From Desulfosporosinus sp. UBA4726 (GTDB lineage: Bacteria; Bacillota; Desulfitobacteriia; Desulfitobacteriales; Desulfitobacteriaceae): DNA of 5,103 nucleotides. Both the position numbers and the translations under genes were made by a program. Below are positions 1 through 5,103 of the stretch, one piece after another; within the stretch, counting starts at the first letter, position 1; each line of letters starts with the position of its first letter. Location: contig DHJG01000178.1 in NCBI GenBank assembly GCA_002404215.1, forward strand, positions 719 through 5,821. The letters are read 5' to 3'. The notes beneath the pieces were generated by a model. The model was given only the letters and a program-made list of their open reading frames with translations, ran no database searches and was not told the origin of the DNA.

Positions 1-284
1 GCTTCTACTAGAATATTGAAGTGAGAAGAAATATCGTACCCGGTATAAATTAAAATAGGCGTATCCGAATTTATTGCGATTACCCTCCGAGTTAATTCCA
101 AGCCATTGATTACAGGCATATTCAAATCAAACATAAGCACATCAAACCTCTGGCTTTTCAATACCTCTAGGGCTTCCATACTAGAGGTTACAACAGCAAC
201 CTTCATATCATCTTCTTGCTCGATCATGCTTTTTGTACCTTCACCCACTGAAGGATGATCATCGACTAGTAATATTTGAATCAT
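1..284 (-). CDS. comA: ComA-type response regulator, N-terminal receiver part (3' end outside window)
   Basis: This is the cytoplasmic response regulator of the ComP-ComA two-component pair. Only the first 94 codons are visible, and the frame is open to the window edge. The reading begins MIQILLVDDHPSVGEGTK, with the acidic pair D8/D9, the phospho-acceptor D53 in a FDLNMP context and the conserved T81 in IYTGY. The DDHPxVxEGTK start and the YTGY motif resemble B. subtilis ComA closely, more than a generic NarL-family regulator. The conserved receiver Lys and the expected C-terminal LuxR-type helix-turn-helix lie beyond the edge and were not seen. The ATG at 284 is supported by GGGAGG at 291-296, six bases upstream and inside the comP coding sequence. 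The gene overlaps comP by 26 bases, so translational coupling is likely. By family knowledge, phosphorylated ComA activates competence and surfactin-type target promoters; the targets in this organism are unknown. Confidence 0.92.
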   Translation of the reverse strand, partial: MIQILLVDDHPSVGEGTKSMIEQEDDMKVAVVTSSMEALEVLKSQRFDVLMFDLNMPVINGLELTRRVIAINSDTPILIYTGYDISSHFNILVE

Positions 285-2637
285 AGTTGTCCTCCCTCTG
301 GGTAACTCGTTCGTGTCCATTGACAATCATGCCTACGGCCATCCATATTGCAACTTCGAACCCTTTGCCTAAACTTGAATTAAAACGTGTTTTACCCTCA
401 AGACTGGAGACTCGTTCTTTGATTCCGGATAACCCCATATGCTTGAACGAAGATTGTAAGTTTTTTAACTCCATACCAATACCGTCATCTCGATAGTTTA
501 AGGTTATAAGACCATTACTGTCAGTTAATGTAATATTAATCTCAGTTGCCTTGGAGTGCTTAGCGGCGTTTGTCAATAGTTCCTGTACAATTCGATAAAG
601 GGCCAATACATGGTCATAATCCAGATTAATATTAAAACCTGTTGAATCAAAATTCACAACATAATCCGTCCGTAACTGAGCATTAGTAAATAAGTTCTTT
701 AACGCTTCTACAATCCCAGACTCTTTTAATAACGGCGGAAGTAGTTCATTGCAGGTTTCACGAATTTGGTGAGTTACATCCAACAACCCTTCGGCCATAT
801 TATTCAATTGTTTCCTAAGATCGATCGGGATTCTTTCATCGACTGATATTATTTCGAGGTTACGATACCAAAGCAATTGTTGTTGTAGTGCCGAATCGTG
901 CAAGTCTGATGCTAAACGACGTCTCTCCTTCTCCGATAAGTTAAATAAAAGGCGCAATACCCAAGGCTGAGCTGAGTCTTTCTGAGTGACCACCTCTTCT
1001 AGTTTCTCAATTAACCCCTCAATTAAATGTAGGTTTTCATAAACCATACATACATATAATGCAATCGTTCTGAGCCATACTCTTTCCTCTTGATTAAATT
1101 GTGTCCGATTCAATTTCCCCCTTATCCATACGAGATGGTTTTTGCCCTTATCCTTACCAATTATAAGAAAGACTCCATTACTACCAATATCAATTAATTC
1201 TCCAATAAACAATTCATTATTGTTTTTCAACCAATCAACTATAACTCTTTCTGGAAAATCCGGACTCCCTATTTTTATTGTTAATGAATAATCCCTCAAA
1301 TCCGCTTCCAATAACGAAACAGTTTTGACAGATAAAACTTCAGTTACTTCCATGATTAATCGTTCCTCTAAATCAGATATCTTCATTACTTTGGCAATAT
1401 CCTGATAAAAACGATCTAAACTTACATGAAAATTATATTTTTCTCTAAATAGTTTTGAACGAAAACGAAAATCAAGTTCTTCTTTTATATAAAGAAACGT
1501 TATAACTCCTAGATAAGTAACCAGGGCAACTTGAGCACACTGAACTAAAGTAAAATTTTTCAAAAAATAGGATAGAAATGAAACGAACAGTGCAGTGGGT
1601 ATGAGACTTATTATGGAATAGTAACGAATACGGTCAATGATAAAATCGATATCAAATAAGCGATTTGCGGTAATCAAATATAAAAATACGCCGGGAAGAA
1701 ATACTAAAAAAGCTGCCGCTAAAGCTCCTGGTATTAATTCAATCCCAAATAAAGTACTGGGAAGACCTACTAAGACGACAAACGGAAAAAAAGCCAATGT
1801 GAATCCAGCTATTATTATCTTGAAAACTGGTTTATGTATGGTACTTCTATAACGAATATAACGGGAGATCAAAATATAGAAACATAAAAGAATACTTAGT
1901 GTAAATACTGCCAGAAAGGAATATCTAATCAGGGCCAAACTTCCCCCAAAGATCTGAAAAAACAAATTAATCACAAGCAGTAAACCATTGGCTAAATAAA
2001 ATACTCCTAAAATCTTGCGCTTAAACAAAGAAAGTCCATATCGTATAAAGTAACTATTTAGAAATTCTAAAAAGAGCACGGGTATTAATGAGAATGTAAT
2101 TCGATTGATGTATATACCTAGAGTATCCATCCTTGCTGAAACTGGGGCACTCAAATAACTTAATCCAATGGCTAGAAAAAAGAGAATCAGAATAAGCGCA
2201 GACTTATCTTCGCTTTTTTTAATATATAAGAAAAAGGAAAAAATCAATAGTATAACAAATACCAGGATCGGCATGACGATATGATACTGAACTTGCTCTG
2301 GAGTAACATCTTTTGTTACCTTATGTAAGACCAATTCTCCGTCTCTATTAATCACAAAGCTTTCTGCTTGTTCAATAACACCATATTGTCGAATCGTAGA
2401 ATAACCACTAGGTTGAATTTCATTTATTGAGGAAACAGTATCACCAACTTTGATTTCTTGTCGTTCTGCCCATCCGAGATGATCCACATAAGATATCTGC
2501 CATTTACCTACTTCATTTTCTTTCACACTTAGCCCAATGTATGGAATGCTTAAAGTGACAAACAGCAAGTAATAGGACATTATTAAAATAATTCCTGTCG
2601 TAGCTAGTAACACGAAACTCTTTTTAAAGTTTCCCAT
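259..2637 (-). CDS. comP: ComP-type membrane sensor histidine kinase (ComX receptor)
   Basis: This 792-residue protein is close in length to B. subtilis ComP (about 770). It has a first membrane segment at about 7-29 and then an extracytoplasmic PDZ-like region at about 38-110 with GWAERQEIKVGD. About nine further hydrophobic segments follow between 120 and 385. A linker at about 410-540 may be a degenerate GAF domain. The kinase core follows: a HisKA_3 box LASDLHDSALQQQ with phospho-acceptor H580, an N-box QELLTNAAKHS with N690, DDGIGM at 717-722, GLSGIKERV at 735-743 and GKGFEV at 757-762. All key catalytic motifs are intact. The predicted job is to sense prenylated ComX outside the membrane and phosphorylate ComA. 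The frame can be extended six codons to a TTG at 2655, but the ATG at 2637 is preferred because GGAAAGGA (2646-2653) lies eight bases before it. A tail of about 25 residues follows the ATPase fold and contains the comA SD and start. The gene follows a terminator-like hairpin, so its expression probably depends on read-through. Confidence 0.95.
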   Translation of the reverse strand: MGNFKKSFVLLATTGIILIMSYYLLFVTLSIPYIGLSVKENEVGKWQISYVDHLGWAERQEIKVGDTVSSINEIQPSGYSTIRQYGVIEQAESFVINRDGELVLHKVTKDVTPEQVQYHIVMPILVFVILLIFSFFLYIKKSEDKSALILILFFLAIGLSYLSAPVSARMDTLGIYINRITFSLIPVLFLEFLNSYFIRYGLSLFKRKILGVFYLANGLLLVINLFFQIFGGSLALIRYSFLAVFTLSILLCFYILISRYIRYRSTIHKPVFKIIIAGFTLAFFPFVVLVGLPSTLFGIELIPGALAAAFLVFLPGVFLYLITANRLFDIDFIIDRIRYYSIISLIPTALFVSFLSYFLKNFTLVQCAQVALVTYLGVITFLYIKEELDFRFRSKLFREKYNFHVSLDRFYQDIAKVMKISDLEERLIMEVTEVLSVKTVSLLEADLRDYSLTIKIGSPDFPERVIVDWLKNNNELFIGELIDIGSNGVFLIIGKDKGKNHLVWIRGKLNRTQFNQEERVWLRTIALYVCMVYENLHLIEGLIEKLEEVVTQKDSAQPWVLRLLFNLSEKERRRLASDLHDSALQQQLLWYRNLEIISVDERIPIDLRKQLNNMAEGLLDVTHQIRETCNELLPPLLKESGIVEALKNLFTNAQLRTDYVVNFDSTGFNINLDYDHVLALYRIVQELLTNAAKHSKATEINITLTDSNGLITLNYRDDGIGMELKNLQSSFKHMGLSGIKERVSSLEGKTRFNSSLGKGFEVAIWMAVGMIVNGHERVTQREDNYDSNITSR

Positions 2638-2653
2638 GCGAAATTTCCTTTCC

Positions 2654-2683
2654 AAAAAAGAGCCAGGAGTTATCCTGACTCTT
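2654..2683 (-). terminator. Intrinsic terminator / attenuator between comX and comP
   Basis: On the minus strand, AAGAGTCAGGA (2683-2673) pairs with TCCTGGCTCTT (2668-2658). This gives an 11-bp stem with a single G-U pair and a four-base TAAC loop. A run of six T at 2659-2654 starts at the foot of the stem. It begins 10 bases after the comX stop and ends just before the comP SD. The shape is that of a rho-independent terminator. Because comP continues in the same direction without an obvious new promoter, it more likely acts as a partial terminator or attenuator, and it could also stabilise the comX mRNA 3' end. Efficiency cannot be judged from sequence alone. Confidence 0.8.
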
Positions 2684-2693
2684 CACGAAGCTC

Positions 2694-2861
2694 TTACCAA
2701 AACACTAGCGGTGATACAGAGGTGCTAACTGAAATTTCAAAAACATCAAGAACTGCCTTTTGTTCTATTTCCGTTAATCCTATTAAGCTTGCTGTACCCT
2801 CTTTTACTTTCTCTTTGACATCAGGATTTTGCATCAAATACTCAACAACATTTTGCAACAT
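2694..2861 (-). CDS. comX: ComX-type competence pheromone precursor, 55 residues
   Basis: This is the pre-pheromone of the ComQXPA system. The reading MLQNVVEYLMQNPDVKEK followed by SLIGL at 25-29 parallels the B. subtilis precursor (MQDLINYFLNYPEALKKL, then CLIGF), which is also 55 residues long. The C-terminus is SVSPLVFW and ends directly on Trp55, the only Trp and therefore the predicted ComQ prenylation site. There is no Cys. The frame opens five codons earlier at an ATG at 2876, but that start has only a weak upstream AAG. The ATG at 2861 has GGAG at 2871-2874, nine bases before it, and gives the family-like N-terminus and length. The gene sits between comQ and comP, as in the known loci, but is separated from both (111 bases from comQ, 56 from comP). 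ComX genes are highly divergent, so the assignment rests on context, length, the N-terminal half and the C-terminal Trp together. Confidence 0.92.
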   Translation of the reverse strand: MLQNVVEYLMQNPDVKEKVKEGTASLIGLTEIEQKAVLDVFEISVSTSVSPLVFW

Positions 2862-2870
2862 ACCCTTTTT

Positions 2871-2874
2871 CTCC
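2871..2874 (-). promoter_or_regulatory. Ribosome binding site deciding the comX start
   Basis: GGAG on the minus strand lies nine bases before the ATG at 2861. It overlaps the second and third codons of the longer reading that starts at 2876, which has no comparable SD. This favours the 55-residue precursor over the 60-residue one. Confidence 0.6.
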
Positions 2875-2898
2875 ATTCTTAATTTTCATTTAAACAAT

Positions 2899-2929
2899 AT
2901 AATAGATATCTATCCCCTAGCCCTGCCAA
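2899..2929 (-). promoter_or_regulatory. Possible comX-proximal promoter
   Basis: A minus-strand TTGGCA (2929-2924) resembles a -35 box with five of six consensus bases. TATTAT (2904-2899, five of six) follows at a long 19-base spacing; the alternative TCTATT at 17 bases is a poorer match. The comX start would lie about 40 bases downstream. The AT-rich 12-bp palindrome falls within it. The spacing is not ideal and AT-rich DNA gives chance matches, so this is a candidate only. Confidence 0.3.
2902..2913. repeat. Perfect 12-bp palindrome upstream of comX
   Basis: ATAGATATCTAT is its own reverse complement and lies 41 bases before the comX start, overlapping the candidate -10 region. It could be an operator for a dimeric regulator, but an AT-rich palindrome of this size can arise by chance. 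No known regulator motif is recognised in it. Confidence 0.4.
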
Positions 2930-2940
2930 TGGTACAGCGG

Positions 2941-2965
2941 GTCTCGCAATTATATCGCGAGTGAC
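2941..2965 (-). repeat. Inverted repeat / RNA hairpin in the comQ-comX spacer
   Basis: On the minus strand, CTCGCGA (2961-2955) pairs with TTGCGAG (2949-2943) around a TATAA loop, giving seven pairs including one G-U. An outer GT/AC pair across a two-base bulge is possible. It begins eight bases after the comQ stop codon. No T-run follows, so it is not a normal intrinsic terminator. It may stabilise or process the comQ-comX message or be a protein-binding site. The next stretch (2921-2941) can also fold into a weaker imperfect hairpin. Confidence 0.5.
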
Positions 2966-2972
2966 AGAAAGT

Positions 2973-3887
2973 TTAGATATATTGCACCAATTTTTCCTTC
3001 CATTCTTGCACTATACCTATACTTTCTATCAGTTCGATCGCCTGTAACTGATTTAGCCTCATTACAACACGAGCATATTCAAGTGCCCCAGATTTCTCGA
3101 TTAACTCTTGTATTTTTACTTTGTCTTTTATTAATTCTCCTTTCATGAGCTTACCGCTATAATAATCCCTAGTAAACTGATATTGCGGTTGTCGATTTTT
3201 AATTAAATATAAGGTTGGCAGAGTTTTCTTCTTATTAAGAAGGTCATTTTTTTCATCCCAACGGCAAATATCATTTATGTCATTCTTTATTTGGGCAATT
3301 ATCCCGATATGCTCAGCATATTTATTGACACTATCATGATGTTTTTCGCTGGCTAAAGCTGTTCCTACCAAACAGGCAGAGGCCATAAGTGATCCTGACT
3401 TTTCTCTAATCATTTGGATGTAATCCTCTTCAGATTCAATCAAAGCCATAAGATCAGTGTGTTGACCATTAATCGCTTTTAGCACACACATATTTAGGTA
3501 GTCGCTTGCCACCAGCTTTCTATCTCGATCAAATGATGTTTTTCCCAATGCTTTTGTACTAAGCACTAGAAAACCCATAGCTATGTTCATTACTATAGCT
3601 TGGTCAATTTTATGCCAAGGGACTGAAAAATTATCTTGATCCTGCAAGTCATCAAATATATCGAGCGAAAGAATCATGAGCTCAACAGCGGCAGCGGCTA
3701 TAAAGATGTCTTTAGACTGACCAGCAAACATTTGGTAATGCAAGATAGCAAGCTGGCCAAAGGGAAAGTAGCCTTTCATTTTATATGTAATGAATTCGGA
3801 CATATAGTTTTTAAGTTCTTTTACCGGAAAATGGTCCTTTACTAATTGTAACATTACTTGTCCGATAATGTCCCAATCTTGTTGCAT
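2973..3887 (-). CDS. comQ: ComQ-type isoprenyl transferase for ComX modification
   Basis: This 304-residue protein belongs to the trans-isoprenyl diphosphate synthase fold. The first aspartate-rich motif is DIFDDLQDQD, with D79, D80 and D83. Helix motifs GQHTDL (141-146) and KSGSL (163-167) are in the usual order. The second acidic region NDINDICRWD (202-211) is followed by NKKKTLPTLYL. These are the metal-diphosphate binding elements of the family, and together with an adjacent comX and comP they identify ComQ rather than a housekeeping prenyl synthase. The predicted reaction is transfer of a geranyl or farnesyl group to the ComX Trp; which one cannot be read from the sequence. The frame can be extended four codons to a GTG at 3899, but the ATG at 3887 is preferred because the SD AGGAGGTGG (3896-3904) lies eight bases before it. 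It is probably the first gene of the com transcript, with a candidate promoter in 4011-4091. Confidence 0.95.
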   Translation of the reverse strand: MQQDWDIIGQVMLQLVKDHFPVKELKNYMSEFITYKMKGYFPFGQLAILHYQMFAGQSKDIFIAAAAVELMILSLDIFDDLQDQDNFSVPWHKIDQAIVMNIAMGFLVLSTKALGKTSFDRDRKLVASDYLNMCVLKAINGQHTDLMALIESEEDYIQMIREKSGSLMASACLVGTALASEKHHDSVNKYAEHIGIIAQIKNDINDICRWDEKNDLLNKKKTLPTLYLIKNRQPQYQFTRDYYSGKLMKGELIKDKVKIQELIEKSGALEYARVVMRLNQLQAIELIESIGIVQEWKEKLVQYI

Positions 3888-3895
3888 AAAACTTG

Positions 3896-3904
3896 CCACC
3901 TCCT
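3896..3904 (-). promoter_or_regulatory. Strong ribosome binding site deciding the comQ start
   Basis: AGGAGGTGG is nearly a full anti-SD complement and stands eight bases before the ATG at 3887. The upstream in-frame GTG at 3899 is inside this SD and cannot be served by it, so the 304-residue start is preferred. Confidence 0.8.
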
Positions 3905-4010
3905 ATTCTTTACAAAAAGCAAACTATAGAGCTTAATCATTGGAGAACTCTCGCATCTCGCCTGCCCTCTGCTAAAATAAAAAGAAGTTATTTAGTAATA
4001 AACACCCTTA

Positions 4011-4033
4011 TTTATACAAATTACTTTACTATA
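4011..4033 (-). promoter_or_regulatory. Candidate -10 region(s) of the comQ promoter
   Basis: Two minus-strand hexamers fit a -10 box: TATAGT (4033-4028) and TATAAA (4016-4011). Neither has a good -35 at 16-18 bases; the sequence upstream of TATAGT at that distance is TTTCGG, part of the ComA-like half-site cluster. A weak -35 next to an activator site is typical of activator-dependent promoters, but this remains an inference from AT-rich DNA. Confidence 0.35.
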
Positions 4034-4045
4034 ATCTAAATACTT

Positions 4046-4089
4046 TTGCACCGAAAATCGTACTGCAAGATACCGCAATTAGTATGCGG
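4046..4089. promoter_or_regulatory. Cluster of ComA-box-like half-sites upstream of comQ
   Basis: The B. subtilis ComA box is TTGCGG-N4-CCGCAA. On the minus strand this region has TTGCGG (4078-4073, an exact half-site), then four bases, then TTGCAG (4068-4063, one mismatch) as a direct repeat with 10-base periodicity. CCGCAT (4089-4084, one mismatch) lies five bases upstream in the opposite orientation, and a degenerate inverted half GTGCAA lies at 4051-4046. The canonical convergent pair with a four-base gap is not present, so binding by this organism's ComA is a hypothesis. The location just upstream of the putative comQ promoter fits an activator site. Confidence 0.4.
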
Positions 4090-4242
4090 TCACAGTCCAA
4101 AAAGAAAAAAACCAGCACAATAAAGCATAATTTAGGGCTTCCACTTACTCTACAGTTTGAAGCGTCTTGGGGATTTTCCAACAGTAACTGGTACACATAA
4201 ACCTACTAGTTGCATAGTTTCCTTTCGACGATTATTCTTCTT

Positions 4243-5103
4243 TTAAATGATATATGGGGTAATCATTGGCGGAACGAATCTAGCCTTTTTACGTTCTGTC
4301 AACCAAAATTTATAACGGTCATCTTGACTATTCCGCAGGCCTAAAAAGGCATTTCGTTGGAGAACTCCCTTTCCACGCCATCCTGCCGCGGTTTGTTTAA
4401 ACCGTTGTTGGAACTCTCCCTTGGTTAGATTAAGAGTCTCCATTAAATCGACGCCACGTCGCAGCGAAGAAGAAGATGAATCTACTTGTTCCTCCTCCAG
4501 CCTCTTTTGATTGTGTGGACAGACCTCCTGGCAGGTGTCACAGCCAAATACTCGTACGCCAAGTCGCCCACACTCTTCAGGCGTGAGCAGCTCTTTACTC
4601 TGGGTAAGATAAGAGACGCAGTGTTTGGCTGCAAATAGGTCTTTCCCTAGGATTTGCGCTGGACATGCTTGAACGCATCGTTGACAGACTCCACATTGGT
4701 CTGGTGTGGAAAGATGATCCGGTTCAATATCTTGATCTAAAAGGAGCAGAGCTAAGACTACGAAAGAACCATACCCTGGAATAATGAGGTGTTGATTTCG
4801 TCCGATCCAGCCGATACCTGCCCTAATAGCAAAGGCCCGCTCTATTAGAGGACCAGTATCCACTTGCCGTTGTAAGGTCCACTGCCAATCATTTATCACC
4901 ATGATCTCGACCAGCTGATTAATTTTCCGATTCATAAAATGATGATAATCTTCCCCCACTGCAGAGCGGGCAAGTACACCCTCCCCTTCCCGAGGATAGG
5001 ACGAATAAGGGAGCGGATAAGCCAAGGCTACGACTGTCTGACAAGATTGCCAAACCGCTTTAGGATCGATGCGCGGCGTGATTGCTTTGATTTCAAATGG
5101 AGT
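4243..5103 (-). CDS. queG: tRNA epoxyqueuosine reductase QueG, N-terminus outside window
   Basis: QueG is the cobalamin and [4Fe-4S] dependent enzyme that reduces epoxyqueuosine to queuosine in the wobble position of tRNAs. The 286 visible residues are open to the window edge. A TTG at 5025 can be read as a start, but the frame continues upstream with family-like sequence (SCQTVVALAYPLPY), so the gene is partial. In visible numbering the substrate and cobalamin region shows SAVGEDYHHF and VDTGPLIERAFA, whose D82 matches the proposed catalytic Asp. The first ferredoxin motif CGVCQRCVQACP has C137, C140, C143 and C147. The second cluster uses C162 in CVSYLT and CDTCQEVC with C188, C191 and C195. 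The C-terminus is short: after the GWRGKGVLQRNA helix it ends within about 45 residues, whereas E. coli QueG continues much further. About 50 N-terminal residues are probably missing. It shares direction with the com genes but has no functional link to them. Confidence 0.93.
   Translation of the reverse strand, partial: TPFEIKAITPRIDPKAVWQSCQTVVALAYPLPYSSYPREGEGVLARSAVGEDYHHFMNRKINQLVEIMVINDWQWTLQRQVDTGPLIERAFAIRAGIGWIGRNQHLIIPGYGSFVVLALLLLDQDIEPDHLSTPDQCGVCQRCVQACPAQILGKDLFAAKHCVSYLTQSKELLTPEECGRLGVRVFGCDTCQEVCPHNQKRLEEEQVDSSSSSLRRGVDLMETLNLTKGEFQQRFKQTAAGWRGKGVLQRNAFLGLRNSQDDRYKFWLTERKKARFVPPMITPYII

Larger units (their letters stand above)
3888..4242. other. Non-coding region between queG and comQ
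   Basis: These 355 bases hold no convincing gene. From the queG side (high coordinates) on the minus strand there is a 21-codon ORF with an SD-like sequence (4150-4215). A T-rich run at 4099-4111 (seven T, C, five T) comes next, preceded only by a weak possible stem AAGCC/GGTTT; it may mark the queG transcript end. Then come the ComA-like half-sites, AT-rich -10-like sequences and an untranslated leader of roughly 120 bases before comQ. A 38-codon plus-strand ORF from 4084 has no SD and was discarded. No tRNA or riboswitch fold was recognised. Confidence 0.6.

Noticed and set aside
287..496. 69-codon plus-strand ORF
   Set aside because: It lies entirely antisense to the conserved kinase end of comP, resembles no known family and lacks an SD.
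1637..1852. 71-codon plus-strand ORF
   Set aside because: It is antisense to membrane segments of comP, and its Lys/Asn-rich composition is what a reverse reading of hydrophobic codons gives.
2722..2964. 80-codon plus-strand ORF
   Set aside because: It is antisense to comX and the spacer; the minus-strand comX reading is supported by family resemblance, SD and context.
3636..3845. 69-codon plus-strand ORF
   Set aside because: It is antisense to the N-terminal half of comQ, including its catalytic DDLQD motif.
3935..3960. Attenuator hairpin in the comQ leader
   Set aside because: Only short pairings (for example GAGA/TCTC around two bases) are visible and no T-run follows in proper position.
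4099..4140. Intrinsic terminator for queG
   Set aside because: The T-run is good, but only a weak five-pair AAGCC/GGTTT stem with a large loop precedes it, so it was described within the intergenic entry and not called.
4084..4200. 38-codon plus-strand ORF in the queG-comQ gap
   Set aside because: It has no SD, a low-complexity KKKK start, and begins inside the candidate regulatory half-sites.

Overview
The window carries a ComQXPA-type quorum-sensing cassette of a Gram-positive bacterium (Bacillota). Every supported gene lies on the minus strand, so transcription runs from high to low coordinates: queG (3' part), comQ, comX, comP, comA (5' part). The organism cannot be named from sequence alone. 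The AT-rich com genes, strong Shine-Dalgarno (SD) sites and a divergent ComX suggest a Bacillota member outside the Bacillus subtilis group. A clostridial lineage such as the Desulfosporosinus/Desulfitobacterium relatives is a guess, not a demonstration.

Layout: 4243-5103 encodes most of an epoxyqueuosine reductase (QueG), a tRNA-modification enzyme unrelated to signalling, with its N-terminus beyond the window. 3888-4242 has no convincing gene. It holds the queG 3' region, a cluster of ComA-box-like half-sites and the likely comQ promoter and leader. 2973-3887 is comQ, the isoprenyl transferase that modifies the pheromone. 2862-2972 is an unusual 111-base spacer with an inverted repeat, a 12-bp palindrome and a possible promoter. 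2694-2861 is comX, a 55-residue pre-pheromone whose last residue is Trp. 2638-2693 contains a well-formed intrinsic-terminator-like hairpin between comX and comP. 259-2637 is comP, the membrane histidine kinase. 1-284 is the start of comA, the response regulator, overlapping the comP end by 26 bases.

Inferred working: ComQ prenylates the C-terminal Trp of ComX, and the processed and exported peptide is sensed by the ComP membrane domain. ComP then phosphorylates ComA at D53, and ComA acts on target promoters, possibly including the one before comQ. The hairpin after comX would make abundant comQ-comX message with only partial read-through into comP-comA, giving more signal than receptor.

The most distinctive points are the terminal Trp of ComX, the internal terminator, the possible ComA autoregulatory site, and a base-composition step between queG and the com genes.
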